This document shows positions 13,601 to 25,600 of a stretch of DNA of 64,000 bases, piece by piece. Every line of letters starts with the position of its first letter. Position 1 is the stretch's first letter. The notes beneath the pieces were generated by a model. That model was not told where the DNA came from and did no database searches. It was given only the letters and a program-made list of their open reading frames with translations. Source of the stretch: Phoronis australis (lineage: Eukaryota > Phoronida > Phoronidae); the NCBI GenBank assembly GCA_002633005.1, contig NMRA01000189.1:202805-266804 (forward strand), in the 5' to 3' direction. A program made the translations under genes and the position numbers.

Positions 13601-16600
13601 ATTACCATTCTCATCCGCTTTGGAGTTATTCATACAACTAATGCAGCAGAGTTGGCACATACGCGTTTTACGTACTACGTTCAGTGATGTAAAGAATCCA
13701 GCAAATACTGGGATAAATTAAAAGAGAATGCTTATTAGAACAAAATATTAAGAAAAAATATTAACCAGTCACTGCCAGCTATGAAAAGCAATCCAAGACG
13801 GAAGTTAAGTGTTCCCATTGACTGAAACTTTACCAACACCGAAGCTTCGGAGCCAGTGGGAAAGGCCTTTTAGAAAGGGCTGTCCCGTGGACATGAACTT
13901 GAAACCAAACCAAGTTTTTTTAAAAAAAGCTATTTAGCTACAAGACCAAAAATCCATCAAGCAAAAAGACTAACAGCTTGCAATAACAGTTGAACACCTG
14001 ATTAATTCACACTCAGGTGGAATGGGCCACTGTAATTCACCATCAGGTGGAATGAGCCACTGTAATTCACCATAATCTGGAATGGGCCACTGTAATTCAC
14101 CATCAGGTGGAATGAGCCACTGTAATTCACCATAATCTGGAATGGGCCACTGTAATTCACCATCACCTGGAATGGGCCATTGTGATTCACCATCACCTGG
14201 AATGGGCCATTGTAATGCACCATCACCTGGAATGGACCACTGTAATTCACCATCAGGTAGAATGGGCCACTGTAATTCACCATCAGGTGGAATGGGCCAC
14301 TGCCACTGTAATTCACAATCAGCTGGAATGGGTTACTGGTTATTATTAACAGTATCATTGGAAAGCCTGACCACGTGGTGCTTCAGAACATACAATTGTG
14401 TAACAATATGTAAGCAGTTGCATGCTCTTGTATTTCGTCTCTCTTGGTCTTGCATCTGTGCAAGTCCGTGTCTCATTGCACAATAAGTTTGCTCAAATTT
14501 TGGATGAAATTGTGGTAAAAATAGTCTTTTTTCATTGTGAAAGTCCACGGTTTTCAGAAATTGTTTTATGGCAGCTGTGATGAAAAACTTAAAAAACATT
14601 CGAGCATTAAGTTGATGCTGCTGACATGTTACGGACATCGTGAGAAAATTTAATTTTCTTTGTTCCGTGTACAATGTCTTAAATTAATGAGTTAATTTTC
14701 CACAACATGTGTGCGTTTGACAAATATGTGTGTGTCTGTACCAGTCTGCATCATTCTTTGTATATATGTGACAGTACATTCAGCGTACTATAATTCGTTC
14801 CTTCTTTGCCAAAAAATTTTTTGAAATCATCATTTTTATGCGCCCACATATTTATATGTCATATCAGTGTCTGGGCATCCAGCGTTCGCTGCTGTATCTC
14901 CTAAACCTCTCGTAGTATCTTAATGAGATTTTACAGGTGTGTTTCTATGGAGCTGATGTCAGCTGATGGTGAATTTCAGACCAATTTGACCACCACTGTG
15001 CCCTCTGATAGCAATTTTAATTTTTTATGGTTGCCTGTGTATCTGCAGTTTTGGGTGGATTTTCATGAAATTGGTCAAATAATTTCTATTCAAAACACCT
15101 TTCAGTTTTTAGACGGCTGTGGCAATTCTGTGCCATCTAATGGCCAGTTTTATGATACTAAATACACCCTCTAGAAGCACAACACTTACGTTGCAGTCGT
15201 GGGTGCATTTCCATGCTCCATGTTGCTCTTGTTTAATTTGACAAAGGTTGATTACCACGCTGTAAATCCCTGTTAATACAAAACCAAATGTGCTAACACA
15301 TCTACACACTACAAACTAATTTAATAATAGACTAAAATTTTCTTCAATTTTCATTTTTGTTTCGAGATTTGATGAAACACAATTTCACGTTTGCCATATC
15401 GTGTGCTAAAAATGTGAAGAATGGTTTCTGTATGCGAGTGTGTACAAAACTGTGTCTGTGTGACTGTTTGTTTCCACGTCTGCATCTGTGGGTATAAATC
15501 TGTTGTCAGTTGCAGACGTGTATCTGTCCGTAACTAGTCACGTGTACACCTGCATATCACTGTGTGGATGTGCGTGCACATGTGTTTGTGGGCGTGTCTG
15601 CATGGGTGTGTATCAGTCTGCTAATTTGCAGGCATGTGTATCAGTCTGTGACTTTGCATCTGCATATCACTGTGTGCGTGTGCATCTGTTTGTGTGCATG
15701 TCTGTGATTGTGACTGCAAATACATCTGTATATCACTATGTGTGTTGGCATGCGCGTGTGTGCTTGTTTGTGCATATGTGTCTGTGTGTATCAATCTGCT
15801 GTTGCAGGCACATGTATCTGTTCCTGACTGTGAGTCTGCTTCTGCATATCACTACGTGTGTGCCAGCATGTGTGTGTGTGCATGTGTGTGTGTGCATGTT
15901 TGTCTGTGTATATCTGCGTCAGCCTATGTCGACATGTGCCTGTCTACGGTTGGGCATGCTTGTATGAACATGTGTCTCAGATTGTTATAGTTGTCTACAC
16001 TGCTGCGACACCATTATAGTTGTCTACACTGCTGCGACACCATTATAGTTGTCTACACTCCTGCGACACCATTATAGTTGTCTACACTGCTGCGACACCA
16101 TTATAGTTGTCTACACTGCTGCGACACCATTATAGTTGTCTACACTGCCGCGACACCATTATAGTTGTCTGCACTGCCGCGACACCATTATAGTTGTCTG
16201 CACTGCCGCGACACCATTATAGTTGTCTGCACTGCCGCGACACCATTATAGTTGTCTGCACTGCTGCGACACCATTATAATTGCGCTACTCTCTTTGTCC
16301 CTTATCCATTCTTATTTCTTTTGTTTGCTGTATTTGCAGCTTTCATTTGCAGATTTTTGTAAAATATATGATCTTGGTCATTAACAATAACATTATTATA
16401 AAGACTAAAGACTGAAGAAGAGATGGTGTTGATATGTACTTGATACTTGACATTGTGCTGAGTGCCATAATTTATTGTAGAGTACATTGTGTGCCCCTGT
16501 TAGCAATCTCAATGATTCTTTTTTGCTGATTAATTTTGAAGTGCCCCCATCATTTTGAATAAATTCAAAAAATCGTATAATTTTTGTGATCGATGCTTTC

Positions 16601-19600
16601 TTAGACGTACATTTTGTGATTTGTACTATAAATTTGTACACCTGATATCTCATCCTCGAACTTGAACTATTTTCACATTTTCTGTCCTACTTGCAGTAGA
16701 AACTCGAGATAAGTTTCTTGTATACTCTAGTGAATATTGGTTTGTGCAGATGAGTTTCTAGTCAGTTTGCAGTTTTATCCTCCCAATTTGAAGTTCGTTA
16801 GAAACTTGAATTCAAATTAAAATTTTCTAGTTCAGACCCAAACTTGGTGCTTTGATGTTGAGGTCATTAAGTGTGAACTAGGATTAGACATTCATCCACA
16901 TAAAACACAATGTACTGTACTCAAGCACAAAATACTGAGCATTTATCTTTGTTTGTACAATGAAACACAAAATATCCAAGATGAGTTTTAGTTTGAAGAG
17001 TAGACTGACTGTTGACTCCATTCTTCAGGCGAAAGTCCATCTCGGGTAACTGGAAAGCAAACACTGGCTCGGCAATGCTGGAACAGATTCAGATGAACGA
17101 CCGATATAAGCTGTGGTTGGATGAAGTCAGTCAGCTGTTTGGGGGTATGGACCTCTGCTGTATACAAGCCATACAAAGCAAAGACGGGCGTCAGTATATC
17201 TTGGAGGTAGGATGGTGGAGTACAATGAAACCATACAAGTAGAGATGAAATCCTACAAGTTCTGGTTGTTCAGTATTGTGGTGAAACCATATAAGTTGTG
17301 ATTGTTTTTGTTGTGATTACTGTTGTTCATCTCTTGCTCAGCACACCGTGTATTAGAGAAAATAGATTAAATTTTGTCAGATTTCTCATCGAAAAAAATG
17401 TCAGAAAATTTTGTTGCACCATTTCCATAGTTTTATAGTACGCATGCCCTCTGATCACTCATGGTTAAGTTATTACTTTTATTATTGTGATACAGTACAA
17501 GACACAAGTAATTGGATAATATATGGTTTCCCAGTAGTGTCAGCTAATTGAGTTTACAGCAAAAATGACTGTGTACTTTTGATTTTCGTCTTTGTTATGT
17601 TCGGAGATAACATCATCAAAATACAGACCTGATGATATACCCATTCTATTTTTTTGTTGTAATAGCTGCATTAACAGGTTGGACATTAATTTGCCTGCAA
17701 TTGCCACTTGGTGTTTTGCCCTTCATTGCAGATTGCTTACACCTTGATTTGTTGACCCTGTAGTTACTCTTTATATTGGTTGTTTAATATAGGTATGTGG
17801 TTCGTCCATGAATCTGCTTGGAGAGTCACAAGAGCAGGACAGGCAACAAATAGCTGAGATGGTACTGCAGAGGATGCAGCAGGTCTGCAAGCCTGTCATG
17901 ATGAGGTAGGCCTACTGTCCATGACATACCACAAGTGTCTACTTTAAATTCACTCAAAAGATATAGATTGTACTTTTCCAATTGTCCGGGTATGTGAAAT
18001 CAACTGAGTGTACAGACTAATGCGGTTGACAGGTGTCTGTTAACTGAGTAATCACAGATCACCACTGAACTACCGGTGTGTGAATGTAATGAAACGCAGC
18101 CTATGCATAGCCAACCTTATCCTGTTCCAATGTAAAAGTACTTTACCCCATTGCTGGTGAAAAACTCTAATTTGAGCTGATGCCTCTAGGTCACAGGACA
18201 CTATGTCACCCCTTTCACCTGTGTTTGCAACAGCATGAGATATCCTGTATGATTTGGTGAATGAAGTTGCGAATATACAGTGTTCAGACCTTATTACCAC
18301 AGTTAAAAAGGTGTGTATTACCAAGATACCAAGATCAGGGATAGTGATTTGCAGAACAGACCATGTGCAATTTGGGTGAGATAATAAATTCCCACAGTGT
18401 AGCCTTGTGAGAAATAAATGAGGGACAAAACAGTATTTTCCAAATAATTTTGGGTGTAGGAAATGAGATGCCTGTGCTAATTTGTTACCATGCTTCATTA
18501 GTGAAATGGAATGGTTGAGGGTTTTCTCTTAAAGTATAGTCTCAAGGTTAAAGTCTCCAGACTAATGGTTTTGTGAAATTATGCAATGTGACAATCCTTA
18601 ACTTGACAGCTGTCCTATAAACAAGAGTCCTCTATCGATTTCCTGTCCATGTTTCGGAAATGTCTATCAAAACAGGTTTTTAACATGGCATAAAGATTTA
18701 TGGTTTTTAATTGTTTCAACTTTGCCCGACTCATTTTGCATACGAAATCTCCAAAACATATCGTTTATAGCAGGCGTCATTGTAGGTTTTCAAAATAATT
18801 GGGACAACTTCCGATCTTAAAAAATGATTTAGTTTTTATTTTTGTTGAAATAAAATTCATCTTAATGGTGTGCTAGAAGCCGAAACTGTTCATCGATAAT
18901 AATAATAATCAATAGTGACAATGTGAGTATCTCTGAAAAGGTAAAACTTCATAAATGCATTTCACGAACTTTGGTTGTTTTTTTGCTTTTCTCCTCATAA
19001 TAATTAGTTCTTGGCATTGATGTCTCATTGACAGTTTGGTGTCTGTCAAATTTTTCAAACTGTTAAAACGTCAGGAGACCCTCAGAAGTATGTGATGAAC
19101 CAGCAATTTTTATTTCTCAGAGCTTATTAGAAACTCAGTTCCCAATCATGTCACCTTGTACTTCAGTTGTCCATAGATTTTTACAATAGCTTCTCCACGT
19201 GGAGAATTTCTGCTTACACTGGTCACCACTCAGATTCCCTCATCCCCAGACAGCTTTTATGATGCCTATTCAGCATGCTCTTTTAATTGATGTAGATTTG
19301 ATCTAATGAAGTGGAAGGTAATAGCTAGTAGTACTTTCTTAACAAGGGTTGTTGTTATTACTCACAAATTGGTTTTCTTTGGCATTTGCACAGAGTTGAA
19401 GCCTGCAACTGTGGAGAGTAGTTTTGATGTGGTACATTTTAAATATTACAAAAAGACTAAAAAAATTAATTTGTGTTTGTCTTGGCAAAGGGCCACTTCC
19501 CAAAGGAACGATGGTTTCAAATGTTTCATACCGATTTTTGTTATTTCAATATTACCAGGAATTTCCGGAGATAAGCCCATGGGTGTGTATTCGGAAAGTG

Positions 19601-22600
19601 AAAAATTTCAGGCAGTAATCTTGTCTAATTGTTTTTTTTTCTTACAGGAATGGGTTGATTTTGTTTTTATTTTTAAGCTTAAAGTACTAAAACAGAAGTA
19701 GATTTTGATCGCGAGCAAAACTTAATTAGTTTAGTTAATTGTGAACCCATCCCTGAACTTTCCAGATTAGGGCTACATTAACAGTTCACAGCAAACAAAA
19801 CTACAGTTGTCATTAGTTTGAATTTATTCTTTATTAGAACTCAAATCATAAAATATATACAAAAGTGCAAATATGGTGATAGCCAAACTGAAGATTTGGA
19901 ATCTCTGTCTCAATTTTCGTTGCACTGACTACATACCACTCTAACTTTTTGTCAGTCATGAAAATTAAAGAGTGGACACAAGTTAAGTACAACTGTTTCC
20001 TAGTCAAAGATCTGGTTAAATGAGATTGAAGAATATTAAAGCAATTATCCCTGTGATAGCAGCGTTTGAAAATCCACTGAGTTTACCAATACGCATGGTC
20101 GTTTATCTTCATTGGTACCCGATGTTTGTAATTTGTAGCTTTAAGTTATTAGTTCATCGATTTTTAAAAATCGAAAGCTTTACTTGGTTGTTTTTTCCTG
20201 CTGAATACCGCCTTGGTGTTCGTTTTTAATGAAAATAATTGGTTAATGCATTTTGATAGTTCGCCAGTATTTACAGGCAGAGATGTTTACTACGGGTTAT
20301 GGTTGGGTAATTACTCTTAATTGCGTCTTGCTTGCACGCACCAGACAATGCGTGGTAAAAACCACTGGGAAGGACTGAGCAGTGAAAATTCCCGCATATC
20401 TTTAATAGAAATGCATGACTTCCTTGTAACCGTATTATTCATGGTATGCTCATCAAGAAACTTGTTAAACAGGAATGGTGATCCAGGTTTTTGTGTGGTG
20501 TACAGCAATTACCGCATTTGTGATTAATTAATGGCAATAAAGTACTGACTGAAATAAATTGATATATGGTGGACCAAAATGGATGATCTTTCAAAGTGTT
20601 TGGCTTTGGATATTGAGTTCCTCATAACAAGATTATGTTAGAGTCATTTTCATCACAAAGGAATACCGTAAAATGTAGGTAAATAGCCATATTGAAACTC
20701 TCTATCCTGCCAGATGGCATGAAACAACTTGTACACCAACATTTAGGGTTTTGTTACCTTGATGTCAAAGTGAGCCTAAGCCAGACTGTGACTAACGTGT
20801 CTTAATCGATTCACAAATTAATGCGCGTGGCTTAGCAGCGATGCTGATGAAAACCTAATTTCACTTGCATCGGTTTTAAAAATTCAAAGACGGATGTTAT
20901 ACACTTTTCAATTTCGTATGCCATCTTGGTCGTTTGACTTAATTATTGTTCATTTTGTGACTTTGAAACTCGTACGCTAAACAGGCGTGTTGGTTTATTT
21001 CCGCAATTATCTCATCCAGCACATTCAGCCAAACCTATGAATAACAAGTAGCTCTCTGTGACGGTGCCATCAAGCCGTTGTTGTACTGAGGAATTCACTG
21101 GATACTCTGGGATAAACAATGCATAGAAATCTTGTTAGCGTAAGATTGCCTCATGGATTGGGTCTTTGGTGGACAGGCATTTAGTGTCTCCCACAAGATC
21201 TGATGTAATGTAGACTGGAGGTGTCAGCCAACTGGTATAAAAAGTGTACACCTTTTCTACTGTACTAATGTCGGCATATTTCCACTGCTGTGCGGTGGTA
21301 CGTATCATGCCGTACGGAAAAAGGTAAACCTTTTAAATATCAATAGATGAGCATAGTACATCCATGTTCCATACTTTTCCCACTGCAAAGAGGAATCTGC
21401 TAAAGCGGGATCCCAGCTGGTGTCAAAAAGCTGGAATAAATTAATGAACTTTAAATAATCAAACAATAGGAGGCGCTGGCAGTGGAATTCATTTCCCTGC
21501 TTTGAAAATAATGAAACTCGAGGTAGTAAGGGAATTTCTGTCTACCAAATTTGAGTTGGTATCAAGCGGAAGTCACTTTTGTGCTCTCATTACTCTAGAG
21601 AGCATCAATATGAAGACCTCTATTTGACATGTTAAGTTTCAGTTCACTAGTACCATGAGACAAGTGTTGATGAAAGTAGTCCATTGGGTTTCCGTTACTC
21701 TTCGGAATGTGGTAAATAGTTGGCCTGCGAGTCAGGATACTGGACAAAAACCGCAGACCAGACGCTAACATTGGATTAGGTTGATATTTGGATTTAGATT
21801 TGAAGAGCACTGTTTGGAGTTGGAAATTGAATGGGAAATTCTTGTAATGTGCTATGACTGGGTTGTCTGTTTGTGACTCATTTACTTGGTAAGCCAACAA
21901 TAGCATATTATCTTACATTGATCTGAGGCCTGTTCCAAGTAACTGACTTAAGTTCATTTTTGACTTAAGTTTAAGATTTGCCTTAAATTCCAAACTTTGA
22001 AACTTCCACATTCGGTAAGTTAGTCAAAATTAAGACAAAACTTATGTCACACAGTTAAGTCGAAATTTAGATCTTTCTTGAATTGGTTTTGAGACAAACT
22101 TAACTTGTATTTTAAAATTTAGATTTTAAGATTAATGTCTTAGCTAAGTCTGTTTTGTTGGAACGGGCCCCTGGTCAGATTATCTCTCCGCGCTGTGATA
22201 TCAGATGAAAAAAACACTTATCTTGTATTATTCAGCATCAAAAGCAATGCCAAGTGACCATTTATGATTTTCGGAGCTTTTTTGTTTCTCTTTCTCATAA
22301 ATTGTTCCTTTAACGAAGTCTTTCTAAGCGCACTCTCTAATGACTTGTCAGTGTCCTCAACATGTTGTTAATGGCAGCTCTAGATGAGCCAACTCGTGGA
22401 CGAGACGGTCCCACCACCTGGTGACTGGTTTATGACTCAAATTTGTATGCAAAATTAAATTCTTTAGTTTGGAGCTGAAAAATTAATTATTTCGCTTATC
22501 GTCTGAGCTTGTACCAAATTTTAAGAATAGCCAATATTGGCTGTCCCATAGTCTAGAATTTTGATCAACAACAAATGATCATTCATCTCGATGTTCTACA

Positions 22601-25600
22601 CAATGGGGACACATGACAACGGACCAGGCCTTTATGCAGCGTATGTCCTGGGCGTCTAAATGGACGCCCTAGTACTAATATGGACGCCCTGGCAAGGATG
22701 CCCAATGTATCATTTGGATGCCCACTATCAATAGGAACCTTTCAAGTTTGGACACATACAATTGTAATGATTACTCAGGAAGCCTATGAAGACTCACAGT
22801 GGTGGCTCTTTTTTCAAAGAAGAAATATACAATGTATATACAAAGTATATACAATGATGCTATGCTCACACTAGGTTCATAGCATGGTAAAAGTCTTGGT
22901 CTACACATTTTTTTAGTAAAAATGCTCACTACAGAAGGCTGTTTTGTAAACGTAGATGTAAAAATCTTGGTCTATGCGTTCTTTGTAAAAAAATCTGTGT
23001 GTTTGGGGGGGATTGCTGGGGGTGGGGGTTACGCGTCGGAATCATGGATGCCCTGGAATATTGGGAACGCATTTTGGACACCCTATTTTCGAAATCCTGG
23101 ATAAAGGCCTGCATTTACGGCCGTATCTATTTTTACTTATGAACTGCCTGCATGTCTAGTTTTAAATGTAGTGTCCACCGGATATTTGAGAAATATAACA
23201 AATACCAAAATCAGCCGTGTCTCAATCTTCAGAATCAAGAAAATTCAATTTTGGCGTTAAATTCTGTGTCCCAAGTTTTAGAAGCTGTCCCAAATTGAAG
23301 AATTTTTACCGTAATACCATTTGGTAGCTTGGGAAATACTGTTGCAAGTCATGTGGCACTTTGAAACTCAGGATATGACGTTGAACTTGATTTCGTTCCA
23401 CTTGTGAGTTTTTTGTACGCCATAAGGGTCGAGTAAATTTGAAACAATTAAAAGTGGTGAATGCTAATATATCATACATTCTAGATTCAGGCTATTCAGA
23501 ATCCATAAGGGGTAATAAAACAGTGAACTTCTTAGCCAGGACTATAAAATCTATGTCAGGGTGTGTTTAGTTACAAAGTTCATCTGGGACAGCTGCAGGC
23601 CTTTATCCAGGATTTCGAAAATAGGGTGTCCACAATGGGGTTCCCAATATTCCAGGGCGTCCATGATTCCGACGCGTAACCCCCACACCCCCAGCAATCC
23701 CCCCTAAGCACACAGATTTTTTTTTACAAAACATGCATAGACCAAGGTTTTTACATCTAAGTTTACAAAACAGCCTTCTGTAGTGAGCATTTTTACTAAA
23801 AAAACTGTAGACCAGGACTTTTACAATGCCATCAACCAAGTGTGAGCATATCAACTACTTTGTATATACATTGTATATACTTTGTATATGCATTGTATAT
23901 TTCTTCCTGCTTTGAAAAAAGAGTCCCCACTGTGAGCCTTCAGAGGCTTCCTAGTATTCATTACAATGTGTGAGTCCAAACATGAAAGGTTCCTTGTGTT
24001 AGCTTGCAGTGCATACCTAAACCTTCAGGCGATCGTTTTTGTCATTCTTTCACAACATCTAAATTTTTATCTCTCGTGAGAACTAGCGAATATCTCGCTG
24101 CTAAAATTCGTTCACCATCCTCTCAAACGTCACAATTTACTATCCAGTCTGTAATGCACTTGACAATGTACTGTTTTGTATATGTTATACTTTGGACCTA
24201 TGACCGTATGTATATTCAATAAAGAAACTGTTCAGGGAATTTTTTCTTGCATTCCGTATTCCCTCCAGTTGCCACACAACTATCAACTGGATGTGTGTGA
24301 CTAGAGCACTACCTATTGGTGGCTAGTGAATGTATTTGCTGTTTATACTTGGAGTAAGAGTGGTTGGTGCAGACAAGACAATTACTGCTTGCCACTTATC
24401 AAGTGACCTAACTATCAGGAGATAGCATTGTTTATTTGGAAGAAGTGTACTACTGATTTTAGCTCCTATGTTAAACTCACCTTTCCTAATGCCAGACAGT
24501 GAAGTATGAATGTCACCAATGTCTGTTTATACGTCTTGTTGAGAGGGAATGTGTCTTTGCCCTGAGAGGTTACTCGGTACTTTCGGCCAAGAAATGTCAA
24601 ATGTTCCTCCTGCTTCATGGCTATAACTATCAGACGATTTTCTACTCAGATTTTGAGAACCAGTTTGATGCCTGTTGTGTAGTAGAGAAAACTGGTTCTC
24701 AAAATGCGGATCTATCTGTAAGAGACTAATTAATTACTACTTTGTGAATCCTTTATAACTAAATCTGTCCATTTCAGCAGAGCCATGAGCTCTACGGGCA
24801 TTGTGCAGTACACTAATGGTCCAGCTAACCCAGGTCTGAAGGCTGACGGCAGCCCGCCCCGCGCTCCACCGCAACAGAACCAACAGGAGAAACGACCTGG
24901 ACAGTCAGCAGCGCCGCCTGGTAGTCTTTCTAGGTAATCATGTCGGACTTGTTGTTCAAGTATCAAATTGACTCAGTCATCATTTTACTGCTCATAAGGT
25001 TATGTAGAACCTTATCTGCAATTCTGCATATTTAGCCATAATGTCAACAAACATTACGGAGTTTCTCATTGATCCCAGCATGTTCGATTCTATAGCTCAG
25101 CAACAAGTTGGGAAGATGACCCTATAGCCGATTCGTATACGACTGATTAACTCCATTCTGGCATTTATGGTTGGTCAGGCCCAGCTCTCTTTTGTTCGAC
25201 GATTGCTCTAATCTCCAGTAAGGTGGTTTTTGATTGGTCTGTGCTGTTAAAAATTAAAATTAAGGTATAACATATTTGGTCATAAACCAATATCATTTCT
25301 GAATTCCTTGCCAAATGCTGATCATGTTTAGTTTTTGAATCGCTAAAATCGCCGGACTACAATCGAAGTTACGACAATCTATTCCTTCCAAACTTACCAA
25401 TTCGTTCTGGGTTTGATTGTGTTCATATGTGGTCTGCAATAAGCCTGGTAGATAATTGGCTTGCCTGTTGTCATATCAGACAAAAGACTGTGCTTGGCAG
25501 TTAACAAGGGAGCCAGATGTTATCTAGGTCTGGTAAAGTCACTGAAGGGAGAGCACCGTAATGAAAATATAGATTTTAACTGTGAAAAAGTACATATTAG

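Larger units (their letters stand above)
13679..15291. other. Insert between A' and B'
   Basis: About 1.6 kb found between A' and B' but not between A and B. It holds a 30-bp tandem repeat and a fragment of the CTCF-like minisatellite, both listed separately. No gene was recognised. Confidence 0.6.

Noticed and set aside
14002-14486. Overlapping repetitive open frames on both strands
   Set aside because: Produced by a 30-bp tandem repeat whose period is divisible by three.
15987-16281. Regular 29-bp repeats resembling a CRISPR array
   Set aside because: The units are head-to-tail without spacers, in a eukaryotic intron, with no cas genes.
9481-24777. A TIMP gene nested in synapsin introns, as in vertebrates and Drosophila
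   Set aside because: No minus-strand cysteine-rich exon resembling TIMP was seen by eye. A profile search could still find short exons I missed.
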